A stretch of 64,000 bases of DNA from Haemophilus parainfluenzae (GCF_014931415.1 NZ_CP063121.1:1798001-1862000); one strand, 5' to 3'. Numbered from the stretch's first letter, positions 1-9,186 are shown. Program-made: numbers and translations. The notes: a model not told the origin generated them from the sequence alone.

Positions 1-423
1 AACTACCAAGCAGCGATGTTTGTGTTACGTCAGCTTGAATTTGGCTTGTTTGATTTTACCCTTCATCATACTTTTGAACCAGGCAAAGCTAATCAAGTAC
101 TTGATACCTTAAAAGCAGTGAAAGATAAAGTTGCCGTAATTAAAGGCGTTGAATGGGCAAGAACACCACATAGCTTTAGCCATATCTTTGCTGGCGGTTA
201 CGCAGCCGGTTATTACAGCTACTTATGGGCTGAAGTGTTATCTGCAGATGCATTCTCTCGCTTTGAAGAAGAAGGAATTTTCAATCCAGTTACCGGTAAA
301 TCTTTCTTGGATGAAATTCTCACTCGCGGTGGCTCTGAAGAACCAATGGTCTTATTCAAACGCTTCCGTGGACGTGAACCTCAATTAGACGCATTACTTC
401 GTCATAAAGGCATTGCGAACTAA
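1..423 (+). CDS. prlC: oligopeptidase A, C-terminal part (gene starts before the window)
   Basis: This is the last 140 codons of an M3-family zinc oligopeptidase, which degrades signal peptides and short peptides in the cytosol. The frame is open from base 1, so the ATG at 16 is internal. The C-terminal helical part is recognisable by FSHIFAGGYAAGYYSYLWAE and by RGGSEEPMVLFKRFRGREP, both nearly identical to the E. coli PrlC end as I remember it. The HExxH zinc motif lies upstream, outside the window. A short hairpin terminator follows. The assignment is firm; only the N-terminal part is missing. Confidence 0.95.
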   Translation, partial: NYQAAMFVLRQLEFGLFDFTLHHTFEPGKANQVLDTLKAVKDKVAVIKGVEWARTPHSFSHIFAGGYAAGYYSYLWAEVLSADAFSRFEEEGIFNPVTGKSFLDEILTRGGSEEPMVLFKRFRGREPQLDALLRHKGIAN

Positions 424-437
424 TAACTAAAAAAAGA

Positions 438-463
438 GCGGTCAAATTTTTGACCGTTTTTTT
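438..463 (+). terminator. Rho-independent terminator of prlC
   Basis: CGGTCAAA at 439-446 pairs with TTTGACCG at 449-456, followed by a run of seven T. The arms resemble a degenerate uptake-signal pair. Confidence 0.75.
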
Positions 464-489
464 ATCTTCCAATATGCAGAAAATAAAAA

Positions 490-520
490 AGCCCTCGGTA
501 ATCCGAAGGCTTTTATTTTT
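490..520 (-). terminator. Rho-independent terminator of rpsO
   Basis: AGCCcTCGG and CCGAaGGCT face each other around TAAT at about 490-513. Read on the minus strand, the stem is followed by TTTTTTATTTT, just past the rpsO stop codon. Confidence 0.75.
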
Positions 521-536
521 ACTATCGTAATAAAAA

Positions 537-806
537 TTAGCGACGTAAACCTAAACGAGCGATAGTGCTTTGGTATAAAGCAAGATCAGTACGTTTTAAG
601 TAGTCTAAAAGTTTACGACGACGAGAAACCATACGTAATAAACCACGACGACCATGGTGGTCTTTTTTGTGCTCAGCAAAGTGAGCTTGTAAGTGGTTGA
701 TTTGTGCAGTTAATAATGCGATTTGAACTTCAGAAGAACCAGTATCTTTCGCATCGCGACCAAATTCAGCAACGATTGCTGCTTTTTTTTCAGTACTTAG
801 AGACAT
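537..806 (-). CDS. rpsO: 30S ribosomal protein S15
   Basis: This 89-residue protein has the usual length of bacterial S15. It binds the central domain of 16S rRNA early in assembly of the 30S platform. The family signature [20 protein letters not shown] and the basic stretch [20 protein letters not shown] are present. The start ATG is preceded by AGGAG at good spacing. The gene is monocistronic here, with its own promoter (881-909), a structured leader (840-868) and a terminator. In E. coli, S15 represses its own translation by binding the leader, and the leader hairpin seen here suggests the same. Confidence 0.98.
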   Translation of the reverse strand: MSLSTEKKAAIVAEFGRDAKDTGSSEVQIALLTAQINHLQAHFAEHKKDHHGRRGLLRMVSRRRKLLDYLKRTDLALYQSTIARLGLRR

Positions 807-839
807 TTTTTACTCCTAAAAGGTAGTGTTATTAATACA

Positions 840-868
840 TCATTCGCCGATCTCTAACTCAGCGATGA
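840..868 (-). promoter_or_regulatory. probable S15 autoregulatory leader hairpin of rpsO
   Basis: In the rpsO mRNA leader, UCAUCGCUGA pairs with UCGGCG-A-AUGA: ten base pairs with one bulged A and an eight-base loop, GUUAGAGA. The stem contains a U-G pair stacked on a G-C pair, which resembles the G-U/G-C element that S15 recognises in 16S rRNA and in its mRNA leaders. It begins about 34 bases upstream of the start codon. The pairing is seen in the sequence; the regulatory role is inferred from known S15 autoregulation. Confidence 0.6.
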
Positions 869-880
869 CAAGGAGCCTGA

Positions 881-909
881 ATTTTAACGATTGAGCAGGA
901 TAAAGGCAA
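881..909 (-). promoter_or_regulatory. sigma-70 promoter of rpsO
   Basis: On the minus strand, TTGCCT (904-909) and TAAAAT (881-886) are separated by 17 bases. The predicted start near 874 gives a leader of about 68 bases that contains the whole S15 hairpin. Confidence 0.6.
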
Positions 910-936
910 GCTTTATTCTACTCATTCCTTAATAAA

Positions 937-2367
937 TTAATCTTTCAGCGCTTTAATTTTCTCAATTACGTTCGTAGTTGAACAGCCATTTTCGAAATTC
1001 AATACGCGAACATCGCCGCCGTTCGCCCACACTTCTTTACTGCCAGCAATCTCTTCTGGTTTGTAATCGCCGCCTTTCACCAATAAATCCGGTAAAATAT
1101 CGCCGATTAAACGTTGTGGTGTATCTTCATCAAAAGAAACCACCCAATCCACAGAGGCTAAGCCTGCCAATACTGCCATACGTGCATTCAGATTGTTAAT
1201 TGGACGACTTTCACCTTTTAAGCGTTTGACTGAATCATCCGTATTCACGGCAACAATTAAACGATCGCCAAGTTTGCGAGCATTTTCTAAATAAGACACA
1301 TGGCCAGGGTGAAGAATGTCAAAACAACCGTTTGTCATTACAATTTTCTCACCGCGCGCTTTAGCATGAGCTACCGCAATTTTTAATTGGCTTTCTGACA
1401 TAATACCAAAGCCTGTTTCAGAACGGCCATGGATTGCATTCTCTAATTCCACCGTAGAAACGGTTGATGTACCCAATTTACCGACCACAATACCTGCCGC
1501 CACATTAGCTAAATAGCAAGATTCTTCAAAAGAACGACCATCTGCAAGTGAAGTTGCTAATACACTGATTACGGTATCGCCCGCCCCCGTTACATCGAAT
1601 ACTTCTTTTGCAACAGTTGGTAGATGAAACGGTTCTTGATTTGGACGAAGTAATGTCATGCCTTTTTCAGAGCGCGTCACTAAAAGTGCGGTCAATTCAA
1701 TGTCTGAAATTAATTTTAAACCTTTCTCAATGATTTCTTCTTCAGAACTGCATTTACCTACCACCGCTTCAAACTCTGACATATTTGGTGTCAGTAAAGT
1801 CGCACCACGATAACGTTCAAAATCTGTACCTTTTGGATCGATCAACACGGGTACGTTCGCTTTGCGTGCGATTTGGATCATCTTTTGCACATCTTTTAAC
1901 GTGCCTTTACCGTAATCAGAAAGCACTAACGCACCAAAGTTTTTCACTTCGGCTTCTAATTTCGCAAGCAACTCATGACATTCCACATTTTGGAAATCTT
2001 CTTCAAAATCCAAACGAAGTAATTGTTGGTGACGAGACAAAATGCGTAATTTCGTAATAGTTGGGTGAGTATCCAATGCCACAAAATTACAATCAATTTT
2101 TTGATGTTGTAATAAATTGGTTAAGGCTGTGCCTGTTTCATCTTGACCAATTAAACCTAAAATTTGCACAGGGACATTAAGAGAAGCAATATTCATCGCC
2201 ACGTTTGCTGCACCACCTGCACGCTCTTCATTATCTTGTACTCTAACCACAGGAACCGGTGCTTCCGGTGAAATACGATTAGTTGCACCAAACCAGTAAC
2301 GGTCAAGCATGACATCGCCTAACACTAATACTTTTGCTTGATTAAAATTGGCAGAATATTGAGCCAT
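937..2367 (-). CDS. hldE: bifunctional heptose-7-phosphate kinase / heptose-1-phosphate adenylyltransferase
   Basis: At 476 residues it matches the full-length fused enzyme (RfaE/HldE) that makes ADP-heptose for the lipopolysaccharide inner core. The N-terminal ribokinase-like domain (about 1-320) carries GGAANVAMN near residue 52 and the anion-hole motif DVTGAGDT near residue 260. The C-terminal nucleotidyltransferase domain (about 345-476) carries [14 protein letters not shown] with the HxGH catalytic motif and [11 protein letters not shown]. It is divergent from lpxL, another lipid A/LPS gene, across about 97 bases that hold both promoters. Confidence 0.97.
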   Translation of the reverse strand: MAQYSANFNQAKVLVLGDVMLDRYWFGATNRISPEAPVPVVRVQDNEERAGGAANVAMNIASLNVPVQILGLIGQDETGTALTNLLQHQKIDCNFVALDTHPTITKLRILSRHQQLLRLDFEEDFQNVECHELLAKLEAEVKNFGALVLSDYGKGTLKDVQKMIQIARKANVPVLIDPKGTDFERYRGATLLTPNMSEFEAVVGKCSSEEEIIEKGLKLISDIELTALLVTRSEKGMTLLRPNQEPFHLPTVAKEVFDVTGAGDTVISVLATSLADGRSFEESCYLANVAAGIVVGKLGTSTVSTVELENAIHGRSETGFGIMSESQLKIAVAHAKARGEKIVMTNGCFDILHPGHVSYLENARKLGDRLIVAVNTDDSVKRLKGESRPINNLNARMAVLAGLASVDWVVSFDEDTPQRLIGDILPDLLVKGGDYKPEEIAGSKEVWANGGDVRVLNFENGCSTTNVIEKIKALKD

Positions 2368-2464
2368 TTTGAAATCTCTCTGTTGGAATAATAAAAATTT
2401 GGCGCAATTTTACCACAACTCAAATTTGCGATAAACTACACGCCGAACTAACCAGAAAAGAATT

Positions 2465-3400
2465 ATGAAAAACGAAAAACTCCCTCAATTTCAACCGTAC
2501 TTTCTAGCCCCTAAATACTGGGGATTTTGGCTTGGTGTGGCGATTTGGCGAAGCCTTTTGTTACTTCCCTATCCAATTCTACGTCATATCGGCAATGGCT
2601 TAGGCTGGCTTTTCTCAAAATTAAAAGTGGGAAAACGTCGTGCGGCGATTGCCCGTCGAAATCTTGAGCTCTGCTTCCCTGAAATGCCCGTTCAAGAACG
2701 TGAAGCCATTTTGCAAGAAAACTTACGTGCTGTTGGAATGGCAATTATTGAAACCGGCATGGCATGGTTTTGGTCTGATGCGCGCATTAAAAAATGGTCA
2801 AAAATTGAAGGATTAAATTATTTAAAAGAAAATGCCCAAGACGGCATTATCTTTGTTGGTGTCCATTTTCTTACGCTTGAATTAGGCGCGCGTATTGTGG
2901 GATTACATCATCCTGGCGTAGGCGTTTATCGTCCAAATGACAATCCAGTACTGGATTGGTTGCAAATTAAAGGTCGTTTACGTTCAAACAAAGATATGCT
3001 GAACCGAAAAGATCTGCGTGGTATGCTCAAAGCCTTACGCAAAGGTGAAACTATTTGGTATGCGCCTGATCATGATTACGGACGAAAAAATGCCGTATTT
3101 GTGCCTTTTTTTGCTGTAAAAGAAGCGGCTACCACAACGGGTAGTTATTATCTGCTTAAATCTGCACCAAATTGTAAAGTCGTCCCTTTTGCTCCATTGC
3201 GTAATAAAAACGGCTCAGGCTATACGGTCAGTATTTCTCCACCAGTAGATTTTTCTGATCTTTCAGATGAAACAGCAATCGCTGCAAGAATGAATAAAGT
3301 CGTGGAAAAAGAAATCTTAAAAGATGTGGAACAATACATGTGGCTACACCGCCGATTTAAAACGCGTCCAACTGAGGATGAACCAAGTTTGTATTCATAA
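2465..3400 (+). CDS. lpxL: lipid A biosynthesis lauroyl acyltransferase (HtrB/LpxL)
   Basis: This 311-residue inner-membrane acyltransferase adds a secondary acyl chain to Kdo-lipid IVA. It has one N-terminal hydrophobic segment (about 21-40) and the family H-x4-D/E catalytic motif as HFLTLE (H134, E139). The string RRNLELCFPEM is typical of the HtrB branch. The rfaE-htrB neighbourhood is known in H. influenzae, where htrB affects lipooligosaccharide acylation. A second family member (LpxM/MsbB type) is at 25903-26862; this copy is assigned as LpxL from its neighbour and its closer match to HtrB. Confidence 0.93.
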   Translation: MKNEKLPQFQPYFLAPKYWGFWLGVAIWRSLLLLPYPILRHIGNGLGWLFSKLKVGKRRAAIARRNLELCFPEMPVQEREAILQENLRAVGMAIIETGMAWFWSDARIKKWSKIEGLNYLKENAQDGIIFVGVHFLTLELGARIVGLHHPGVGVYRPNDNPVLDWLQIKGRLRSNKDMLNRKDLRGMLKALRKGETIWYAPDHDYGRKNAVFVPFFAVKEAATTTGSYYLLKSAPNCKVVPFAPLRNKNGSGYTVSISPPVDFSDLSDETAIAARMNKVVEKEILKDVEQYMWLHRRFKTRPTEDEPSLYS

Positions 3401-3450
3401 GTGCGGTTGATTTTTCATCTATTTTCGAACACAAAAACGACATATCGAAA

Positions 3451-3478
3451 AATAGGGAAATTTTTCCTTATTTTTTTC
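3451..3478 (+). terminator. terminator of lpxL
   Basis: AATAGGGAAA and its partner TTTCCTTATT form a tight AT-rich hairpin followed by seven T, about 50 bases after the lpxL stop. Confidence 0.55.
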
Positions 3479-3506
3479 TTGATCTTTATATAATTGAATA
3501 TATAAT
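3479..3506 (+). promoter_or_regulatory. strong sigma-70 promoter, possible Fur site overlapping the -10
   Basis: TTGATC (3479-3484) and a perfect TATAAT (3501-3506) are 16 bases apart. The stretch from 3500 to 3518 matches the 19-base Fur consensus at about 12 positions (ATAATGA plus scattered matches in the second half). No gene starts immediately downstream, which suggests a non-coding transcript. Confidence 0.5.
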
Positions 3507-3512
3507 GAATCT

Positions 3513-3600
3513 CGTTTTAGATAGTAAACTTGTTTTATTACAAACACTCTACTGGCTAGTGCATTCCCCCCCACTCCTTTTGCACTAGCCATTTTTTTTG
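3513..3600 (+). ncRNA. candidate small RNA of about 87 nt
   Basis: The promoter at 3479-3506 predicts a start near 3513. The transcript would run about 87 bases to a very strong intrinsic terminator: TGGCTAGTGCA (3553-3563) pairs perfectly with TGCACTAGCCA (3581-3591), followed by eight T. No ORF or ribosome-binding site lies in between, and the next gene (ybgI) begins after the terminator. A Fur-regulated small RNA (HrrF) is known in H. influenzae, but I cannot tell whether this is its counterpart. Promoter, size and terminator are seen; expression is inferred. Confidence 0.5.
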
Positions 3601-3641
3601 AAATCTCTTACCATATCTCACCTTTTTCTTTTCTCTCAAAA

Positions 3642-4400
3642 ATGATGAACAATCTAGAACTTGAACGTTTACTAAACGAAAAACTTAGCACAGACAGAAT
3701 AAATGATTACGCCCCTAACGGTTTGCAAGTAGAAGGCAAAGCAGAGATCAAAAAGATCATCACGGGTGTCACCGCAAGCCAAGCTTTGATTGATTATGCC
3801 GTTGCACAACAAGCTGATGCGGTGCTTGTCCACCACGGCTATTTTTGGAAAAGTGAAAATCCATGTATTCGCGGCATGAAAGGCAAACGCATCAAAACGT
3901 TGCTTGTGAATGATATCAATTTATACGGCTACCACTTGCCTTTGGATGTCCACCCAGAATTAGGTAACAACGCAAAACTTGCTCAGTTATTAGGGATTAG
4001 CGATCTTCAACCTTTAGAAAATAGCTCAACTAGCATTCCTGTTTGGGGAACGTTAAAAGATCCTGTTACCGCTGAAGAATTCGCACAACATATTGAACAA
4101 GTGCTTCACCGTAAACCCTTAATTTGCACAGAAAACGGACCGCACTTAATCCGTAAAATTGGCATTTGCACTGGTGGCGGACAAGGCTATATTGATTTAG
4201 CGGCAGCACAAGGTTGTGATGCCTTCATTACCGGTGAGGTTTCGGAGCAAACAATTCACTCAGCTCGTGAGCAAGGTATTCATTTCTTTGCGGCTGGTCA
4301 CCATGCAACAGAACGCTACGGCATTAAGGCATTAGGTGAATGGCTAGCGGCTGAATATGGCTTGGATGTAGAATTTAAAGATATTGATAATCCAGCCTAA
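3642..4400 (+). CDS. ybgI: Nif3-like dinuclear metal centre protein (YbgI family)
   Basis: This 252-residue protein closely resembles E. coli YbgI (247 residues), a hexameric protein with a two-metal site; its enzymatic role is not settled, although it is often annotated as a type 2 GTP cyclohydrolase I. Metal ligands are visible in VHHGYFW (His near residue 64), in the HLPLDVHPELGNN segment and near the C-terminus in AAGHHATERYG. Either of the two adjacent Met codons (3642 or 3645) could be the start. It lies between the candidate sRNA terminator and the fabI promoter, so it is probably transcribed alone. Confidence 0.9.
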   Translation: MMNNLELERLLNEKLSTDRINDYAPNGLQVEGKAEIKKIITGVTASQALIDYAVAQQADAVLVHHGYFWKSENPCIRGMKGKRIKTLLVNDINLYGYHLPLDVHPELGNNAKLAQLLGISDLQPLENSSTSIPVWGTLKDPVTAEEFAQHIEQVLHRKPLICTENGPHLIRKIGICTGGGQGYIDLAAAQGCDAFITGEVSEQTIHSAREQGIHFFAAGHHATERYGIKALGEWLAAEYGLDVEFKDIDNPA

Positions 4401-4420
4401 CTGGTACAAAGTGTGATTGA

Positions 4421-4449
4421 TTGCCGAAAGCACACAAAACAAGTATAAT
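4421..4449 (+). promoter_or_regulatory. promoter of fabI
   Basis: TTGCCG (4421-4426), a 17-base spacer and a perfect TATAAT (4444-4449) lie just upstream of the AGGAG ribosome-binding site at 4476. Confidence 0.6.
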
Positions 4450-4485
4450 CTCGTCGATTTTTTTAACTCAAACATAGGAGAAAAT

Positions 4486-5274
4486 ATGGGTTTCTTAACT
4501 GGTAAACGTATTTTAGTAACAGGTCTTGCAAGCAACCGTTCTATCGCTTACGGGATCGCAAAAGCAATGAAAGAACAAGGTGCTGAACTTGCTTTCACTT
4601 ATTTAAACGATAAATTACAACCACGCGTAGAAGAATTTGCAAAAGAATTTGGTTCTGACATCGTCCTTCCTTTAGACGTAGCGACCGATGAAAGCATCCA
4701 AAATTGCTTTGCAGAATTAAGCAAACGTTGGGAAAAATTTGATGGTTTCGTACACGCTATCGCATTCGCACCAGGCGACCAATTAGATGGTGATTACGTA
4801 AACGCAGCAACTCGTGAAGGCTACCGTATCGCTCACGATATCAGTGCATTCAGCTTCGTTGCTATGGCACAAGCAGCACGTCCTTACTTAAATCCAAATG
4901 CAGCATTATTAACCCTTTCTTACTTAGGTGCAGAGCGCGCGATTCCTAACTACAACGTCATGTGTTTAGCGAAAGCGTCTCTTGAAGCGGCAACTCGCGT
5001 AATGGCGGCTGATTTAGGTAAAGAAGGTATTCGTGTGAATGCGATCTCTGCTGGTCCTATCCGTACCTTAGCAGCATCAGGTATTAAAAACTTCAAGAAA
5101 ATGCTTTCTGCATTTGAGAAAACCGCAGCGTTACGCCGCACTGTTACTATCGAAGATGTGGGTAACTCAGCAGCATTCTTATGCTCTGATTTAGCATCGG
5201 GTATCACTGGTGAAATCGTTCACGTAGATGCAGGTTTCAGGATCACCGCAATGGGCGAATTAGGCGAAGAATAA
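4486..5274 (+). CDS. fabI: enoyl-[acyl-carrier-protein] reductase (NADH)
   Basis: This 262-residue short-chain dehydrogenase catalyses the last reduction of fatty-acid elongation and is the triclosan target. The start at 4486 is chosen because AGGAG precedes it and because it restores E. coli numbering: Tyr146, Tyr156 and Lys163 of the catalytic site fall at exactly those residues. The open frame extends 23 codons further upstream but through the promoter. The nucleotide-binding start reads [17 protein letters not shown]. Residue 160 is Cys in [11 protein letters not shown], where I recall Gly in E. coli; its effect is unknown. A terminator follows. Confidence 0.97.
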   Translation: MGFLTGKRILVTGLASNRSIAYGIAKAMKEQGAELAFTYLNDKLQPRVEEFAKEFGSDIVLPLDVATDESIQNCFAELSKRWEKFDGFVHAIAFAPGDQLDGDYVNAATREGYRIAHDISAFSFVAMAQAARPYLNPNAALLTLSYLGAERAIPNYNVMCLAKASLEAATRVMAADLGKEGIRVNAISAGPIRTLAASGIKNFKKMLSAFEKTAALRRTVTIEDVGNSAAFLCSDLASGITGEIVHVDAGFRITAMGELGEE

Positions 5275-5295
5275 TTTTTCGTACAATCTATTTTT

Positions 5296-5331
5296 AGGCA
5301 GGCTTTTCAGTCTGCCTTTTCTCTTTTTTTA
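5296..5331 (+). terminator. terminator of fabI
   Basis: AGGCAG (5296-5301) pairs with CTGCCT (5312-5317), followed by TTTTCTCTTTTTTT. Confidence 0.75.
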
Positions 5332-5340
5332 AATATAACT

Positions 5341-7320
5341 ATGTTCCAAGATAATCCATTACTCGCACAACTTAAGCAACAAATCCACGACAGCAAAGAA
5401 CACGTTGAAGGCGTGGTAAAAAGTACTGATAAAGCTTATGGTTTTTTAGAGTGCGATAAAAAAAGCTACTTTATTGCCCCACCGACAATGAAAAAAGTCA
5501 TGCACGGTGACAAAATCAAAGCCACCATTGAAAAGCAAGGCGATAAAGAGCAAGCTGAACCAGAAGAATTAATTGAGCCAATGCTCACGCGCTTTATTGC
5601 CAAAGTGCGGTTCAATAAAGACAAGAAATTGCAAGTTTTGGTTGATCACCCAAGTATCAACCAACCCATTGGCGCGCAACAAGCTAAATCCGTCAAAGAA
5701 GAATTACAAGAAGGCGACTGGGTCGTAGCAAATTTGAAAACGCACCCATTACGTGATGATCGTTTTTTCTATGCGACTATCAATCAATTTATCTGCCGTG
5801 CTGACGATGAATTAGCCCCTTGGTGGGTCACATTGGCACGTCATGAGCAATCTCGTCATCCTGTGCAAGGTGCAAAAAGTTATGAAATGTTAGATCAACA
5901 AACACGCGAAGATCTGATCGCACTTCATTTTGTCACGATTGACTCTGAAAGCACGCAAGATATGGATGATGCTCTTTACATTGAACCTGTCGAGCAAAAT
6001 GGTACACAAACTGGCTGGCGATTAGTCGTTGCCATTGCGGATCCAACAGCTTACATTGCATTAGATTCACAAATTGAAAAAGATGCGAAACAGCGTTGTT
6101 TTACCAATTATTTGCCTGGCTTTAATATCCCAATGTTGCCTCGTGAATTATCTGATGAATTATGTTCATTAATGGCAAATGAAACTCGCCCTGCATTAGT
6201 GTGTTATATTGAAACGGATCTTGCCGGTAACATTACAGCTAAACCGCATTTTGTCTCTGCTTATGTGCAATCTAAAGCGAAATTAGTCTATAACAAGATC
6301 TCAGATTATTTAGAGCAAGTGCCTGATGCATGGCAACCGGAAACACCAGAAATTGCACAGCAAATTGATTGGCTACATCAATTTACCAAAGCACGTATTC
6401 AATGGCGTAAAACGCATTCTCTTTTATTTAAAGAGAAACCGGATTACTCCTTTATTCTCGCTGAAAATGGCAAAGTGAAAGAAATTAAAGCGGAATATCG
6501 TCGTATTGCCAATCAAATCGTGGAAGAATCCATGATTATTGCCAATATCTGTGCTGCACAATTTTTAGCTGAACAAGCACAAACTGGTATTTTTAATACA
6601 CACTCTGGGTTTGATAAGAAATTCTTAGAAAACGCGCATAATTTCTTAATGGCAAATTTAGCTAATAAAGAAAATCAAGCCGAGCTTGCTGAGCGTTATT
6701 CGGTAGAAAATCTGGCAACCTTAAAGGGTTATTGCCAAATGCGTCATGATATTGAACCGATTGAAGGTGACTATTTAGAATTCCGTTTACGTCGTTATTT
6801 AACCTTTGCAGAATTTAAATCGGAACTTGCTCCACATTTTGGGCTTGGATTAGAAGGTTATGCAACTTGGACATCGCCTATCCGTAAATATTCCGATATG
6901 GTGAACCATCGTTTAATTAAAGCTGTGCTCACACAACAAGCTTGTGAAAAACCACAAGATGAAGTCCTTGCTCGCTTACAAGAAGCCCGTCGTCAAAATC
7001 GCTTGGTTGAACGTGATATTGCAGACTGGTTATATTGTCGCTATCTTGCTGATAAAGTCGCAGAAAATGCTGAATTTGATGCAGAAGTGCAAGATGTGAT
7101 GCGTGGCGGTTTACGTGTTCAATTATTGGAAAATGGCGCATCCATGTTCGTACCAGCTTCCACATTGCATCCAAATAAAGACGAAATGCAAGTGAATGCT
7201 GATGAATTGGCACTGTATATTCAAGGGGAACGCCGTTACAAAATCGGCGATTTAGTGAAAGTGAAACTTATCGAGGTTCGAGAAGAAACTCGCAGTATTA
7301 TCGGTCAGTTAATCATTTAA
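5341..7320 (+). CDS. rnb: exoribonuclease II
   Basis: This 659-residue protein has the length of RNase II (E. coli about 644), a processive 3'-5' exoribonuclease. Two N-terminal cold-shock domains (about 15-150) precede the RNB catalytic domain, with the acidic metal cluster visible in DSESTQDMDDALYIE near residue 210. A C-terminal S1 domain starts near 565 and ends in the KIGDLVKVKLIEVREETRSI stretch. It begins 66 bases after fabI, behind that gene's terminator. H. influenzae also has rnb next to fabI. Confidence 0.96.
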   Translation: MFQDNPLLAQLKQQIHDSKEHVEGVVKSTDKAYGFLECDKKSYFIAPPTMKKVMHGDKIKATIEKQGDKEQAEPEELIEPMLTRFIAKVRFNKDKKLQVLVDHPSINQPIGAQQAKSVKEELQEGDWVVANLKTHPLRDDRFFYATINQFICRADDELAPWWVTLARHEQSRHPVQGAKSYEMLDQQTREDLIALHFVTIDSESTQDMDDALYIEPVEQNGTQTGWRLVVAIADPTAYIALDSQIEKDAKQRCFTNYLPGFNIPMLPRELSDELCSLMANETRPALVCYIETDLAGNITAKPHFVSAYVQSKAKLVYNKISDYLEQVPDAWQPETPEIAQQIDWLHQFTKARIQWRKTHSLLFKEKPDYSFILAENGKVKEIKAEYRRIANQIVEESMIIANICAAQFLAEQAQTGIFNTHSGFDKKFLENAHNFLMANLANKENQAELAERYSVENLATLKGYCQMRHDIEPIEGDYLEFRLRRYLTFAEFKSELAPHFGLGLEGYATWTSPIRKYSDMVNHRLIKAVLTQQACEKPQDEVLARLQEARRQNRLVERDIADWLYCRYLADKVAENAEFDAEVQDVMRGGLRVQLLENGASMFVPASTLHPNKDEMQVNADELALYIQGERRYKIGDLVKVKLIEVREETRSIIGQLII

Positions 7321-7343
7321 TGATACTTCCCTTCTAACTCTAG

Positions 7344-7378
7344 AAATACCGCTCGTTACACAATGGGCGGTATTTTTT
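7344..7378 (+). terminator. terminator of rnb
   Basis: AAATACCGC (7344-7352) pairs with GCGGTATTT (7367-7375) across a loop of about 14 bases, followed by more T residues. Confidence 0.75.
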
Positions 7379-7475
7379 CTAGCACCGAAGTTGTGACAAT
7401 ATTTTATAGATGGTATCAAATAAAGGAATTTTGGAGATATATTGAAGATATTCAATATCTAGGAGAGGTATATGA

Positions 7476-7501
7476 TATCCCCGCCTTGAAGAGCGGGGAT
7501 A
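7476..7501. repeat. nine-base-pair GC-rich hairpin of unknown role
   Basis: TATCCCCGC (7476-7484) pairs perfectly with GCGGGGATA (7493-7501) around CTTGAAGA. Neither strand has a T-run after the stem, so it is a poor intrinsic terminator. The GC-rich palindrome stands out in AT-rich intergenic DNA and could be a remnant end of an IS200/IS605-type element or a dispersed palindrome. No transposase is nearby. Confidence 0.4.
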
Positions 7502-7521
7502 AAATTAGCATTTAGGTTGAA

Positions 7522-9186
7522 TTACATTTTAGGAATATCAACACCAGATGAAAGCACATCTTGAATATCTGATTTTAAGACATCTGCTTTTGGCCCATAA
7601 ATCGCTTGGATACCAGATCCTTTCACAATAAAGCCCATTGCACCCGCTTGTTTCCAGCTTGCTTCATCACCCACTAAATCTGGATTATGTACAGTGATAC
7701 GTAAACGTGTCATACAAGCATCAACATCCGCGATATTATTACGTCCGCCAAGCAAGTTGATGATTTGAATAACTTGTGCGCTAGCATTCGCCACTTTTGG
7801 CTCATCGCTAGAAGCTTCATCTGAACCTTTCGCATCATAGTTACCATTACGGCCTGCTGTGGCAAGATTAAATTTCTTAATCATAAAGTTCGCGATAAAG
7901 AACATAGCAACAGCAAATAAGATCGATACCCAGATAAAGTTGATCACATCCATACCAATGCCTGCTTTAATCGCCATTGGTGTACGCGTTAAGAACTCAA
8001 TGTTACCGAATGAATGCACACGTAAGTCCACAATATCTGCCATGGCGAAAGCACAACCTTGTACTAAAGCATAAACAATATAAAGCGGTAATGCGACAAA
8101 CATAAACATGTATTCGATTGGCTCTGTTACCCCTGTTAAGAACACCGCAAGTGCTGATGAAAGGAAAATACCTTTATAGAATTTTTTCTTGTCTTCATCT
8201 ACGTTGATATACATAGCAAGCGTCAAGCCCATTAAGATACCGCTTGAACCAATCATTTGCCCTACTTTGAATCGAGCTGGTGTCACGGTTGAAAGCAACT
8301 CGTTATATTGGGTTACGTTACCCGCATCTTTAAGGTTAATTAAGTCAGAAATCCATGCAAGCCATAGTGGGTCTTGACCAAATACTTGTTTACCTTGTTG
8401 CGCACCAGTTAAGAATTCATAAGTACCACCTAATGAAGTGTAATTCATTGGGATAGTCAACATATGGTGTAAACCAAATGGAAGTAATAGACGCTCTAAA
8501 GTACCATAAATAAATGGTGCTAAAATTGGCGCTGAACTTTGTGAGTTAGCAATCCATTGACCGAAATGATTAATTCCTGTTTGAACTAAAGGCCAGAATA
8601 ATGATAGGAAGATCGCCACTAATACGGAACGATAAATGACAACGAAAGGAACAAAACGTTTACCATTAAAGAACGTTAATACTTCAGGTAATTTACGGAA
8701 ATTGTAGTAACGATTGAAGGTTGTTGCCCCCACAAAACCCGCGATAATACCAACGAACACGCCCATATTTAACGCAGGTTGCCCAAGCACATTCACAAAG
8801 TAATTCGCCACAGGAATTTCACCGGCCAATATGGTACTTACGTGAGCATTTGGATCGGCTAGCATTTCAAGCTTTACACCGAAAAAGTTACCGGTAATTA
8901 AGTTAATTAAAATGAAAGCAAGGCCAGCTGCAAATGCACCGCCTGCACGCTCATTTGCCCAGCTACCACCAATCGCTAAAGCAAATAATAGATGGAGGTT
9001 ACCAATAATCCCCCAACCAATTTGGGCGATAATGTTTCCGACAAGCGCTAGCCATTCCGCATCGCTAATCAAAGGCAGTGAGTTACCAATACTCACCATT
9101 AAACCCGCGGCTGGCATCACGGCAATCACAACCATTAGGCACTTACCGAATTTTTGCCAAAATTCAAAACTGAGCATTTTTTTCAT
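7522..9186 (-). CDS. PTS glucose/maltose-type EIICB permease
   Basis: This 554-residue sugar permease of the phosphotransferase system has an N-terminal EIIC membrane domain (about 1-430, around ten hydrophobic helices, conserved GLHHMLTIPMNY) and a C-terminal EIIB domain. The phosphorylated cysteine is Cys491 in DACMTRLRI. There is no EIIA domain, so it should take phosphate from a separate EIIA-Glc. It resembles MalX and the maltose permease MalT of Firmicutes; the neighbours (malQ, phosphorylase, phosphatase) favour maltose or maltodextrin over glucose. It is the last gene of the cluster, ten bases after the phosphatase gene. Confidence 0.85.
   Translation of the reverse strand: MKKMLSFEFWQKFGKCLMVVIAVMPAAGLMVSIGNSLPLISDAEWLALVGNIIAQIGWGIIGNLHLLFALAIGGSWANERAGGAFAAGLAFILINLITGNFFGVKLEMLADPNAHVSTILAGEIPVANYFVNVLGQPALNMGVFVGIIAGFVGATTFNRYYNFRKLPEVLTFFNGKRFVPFVVIYRSVLVAIFLSLFWPLVQTGINHFGQWIANSQSSAPILAPFIYGTLERLLLPFGLHHMLTIPMNYTSLGGTYEFLTGAQQGKQVFGQDPLWLAWISDLINLKDAGNVTQYNELLSTVTPARFKVGQMIGSSGILMGLTLAMYINVDEDKKKFYKGIFLSSALAVFLTGVTEPIEYMFMFVALPLYIVYALVQGCAFAMADIVDLRVHSFGNIEFLTRTPMAIKAGIGMDVINFIWVSILFAVAMFFIANFMIKKFNLATAGRNGNYDAKGSDEASSDEPKVANASAQVIQIINLLGGRNNIADVDACMTRLRITVHNPDLVGDEASWKQAGAMGFIVKGSGIQAIYGPKADVLKSDIQDVLSSGVDIPKM

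Noticed and set aside
4417-4485. Longer N-terminus for FabI
   Set aside because: It runs through the promoter -10, and the ATG at 4486 restores the family start and catalytic numbering.
7476-7501. Terminator of the PTS operon
   Set aside because: The stem is good but no U-run follows on the minus strand, so it was listed as a hairpin of unknown role.
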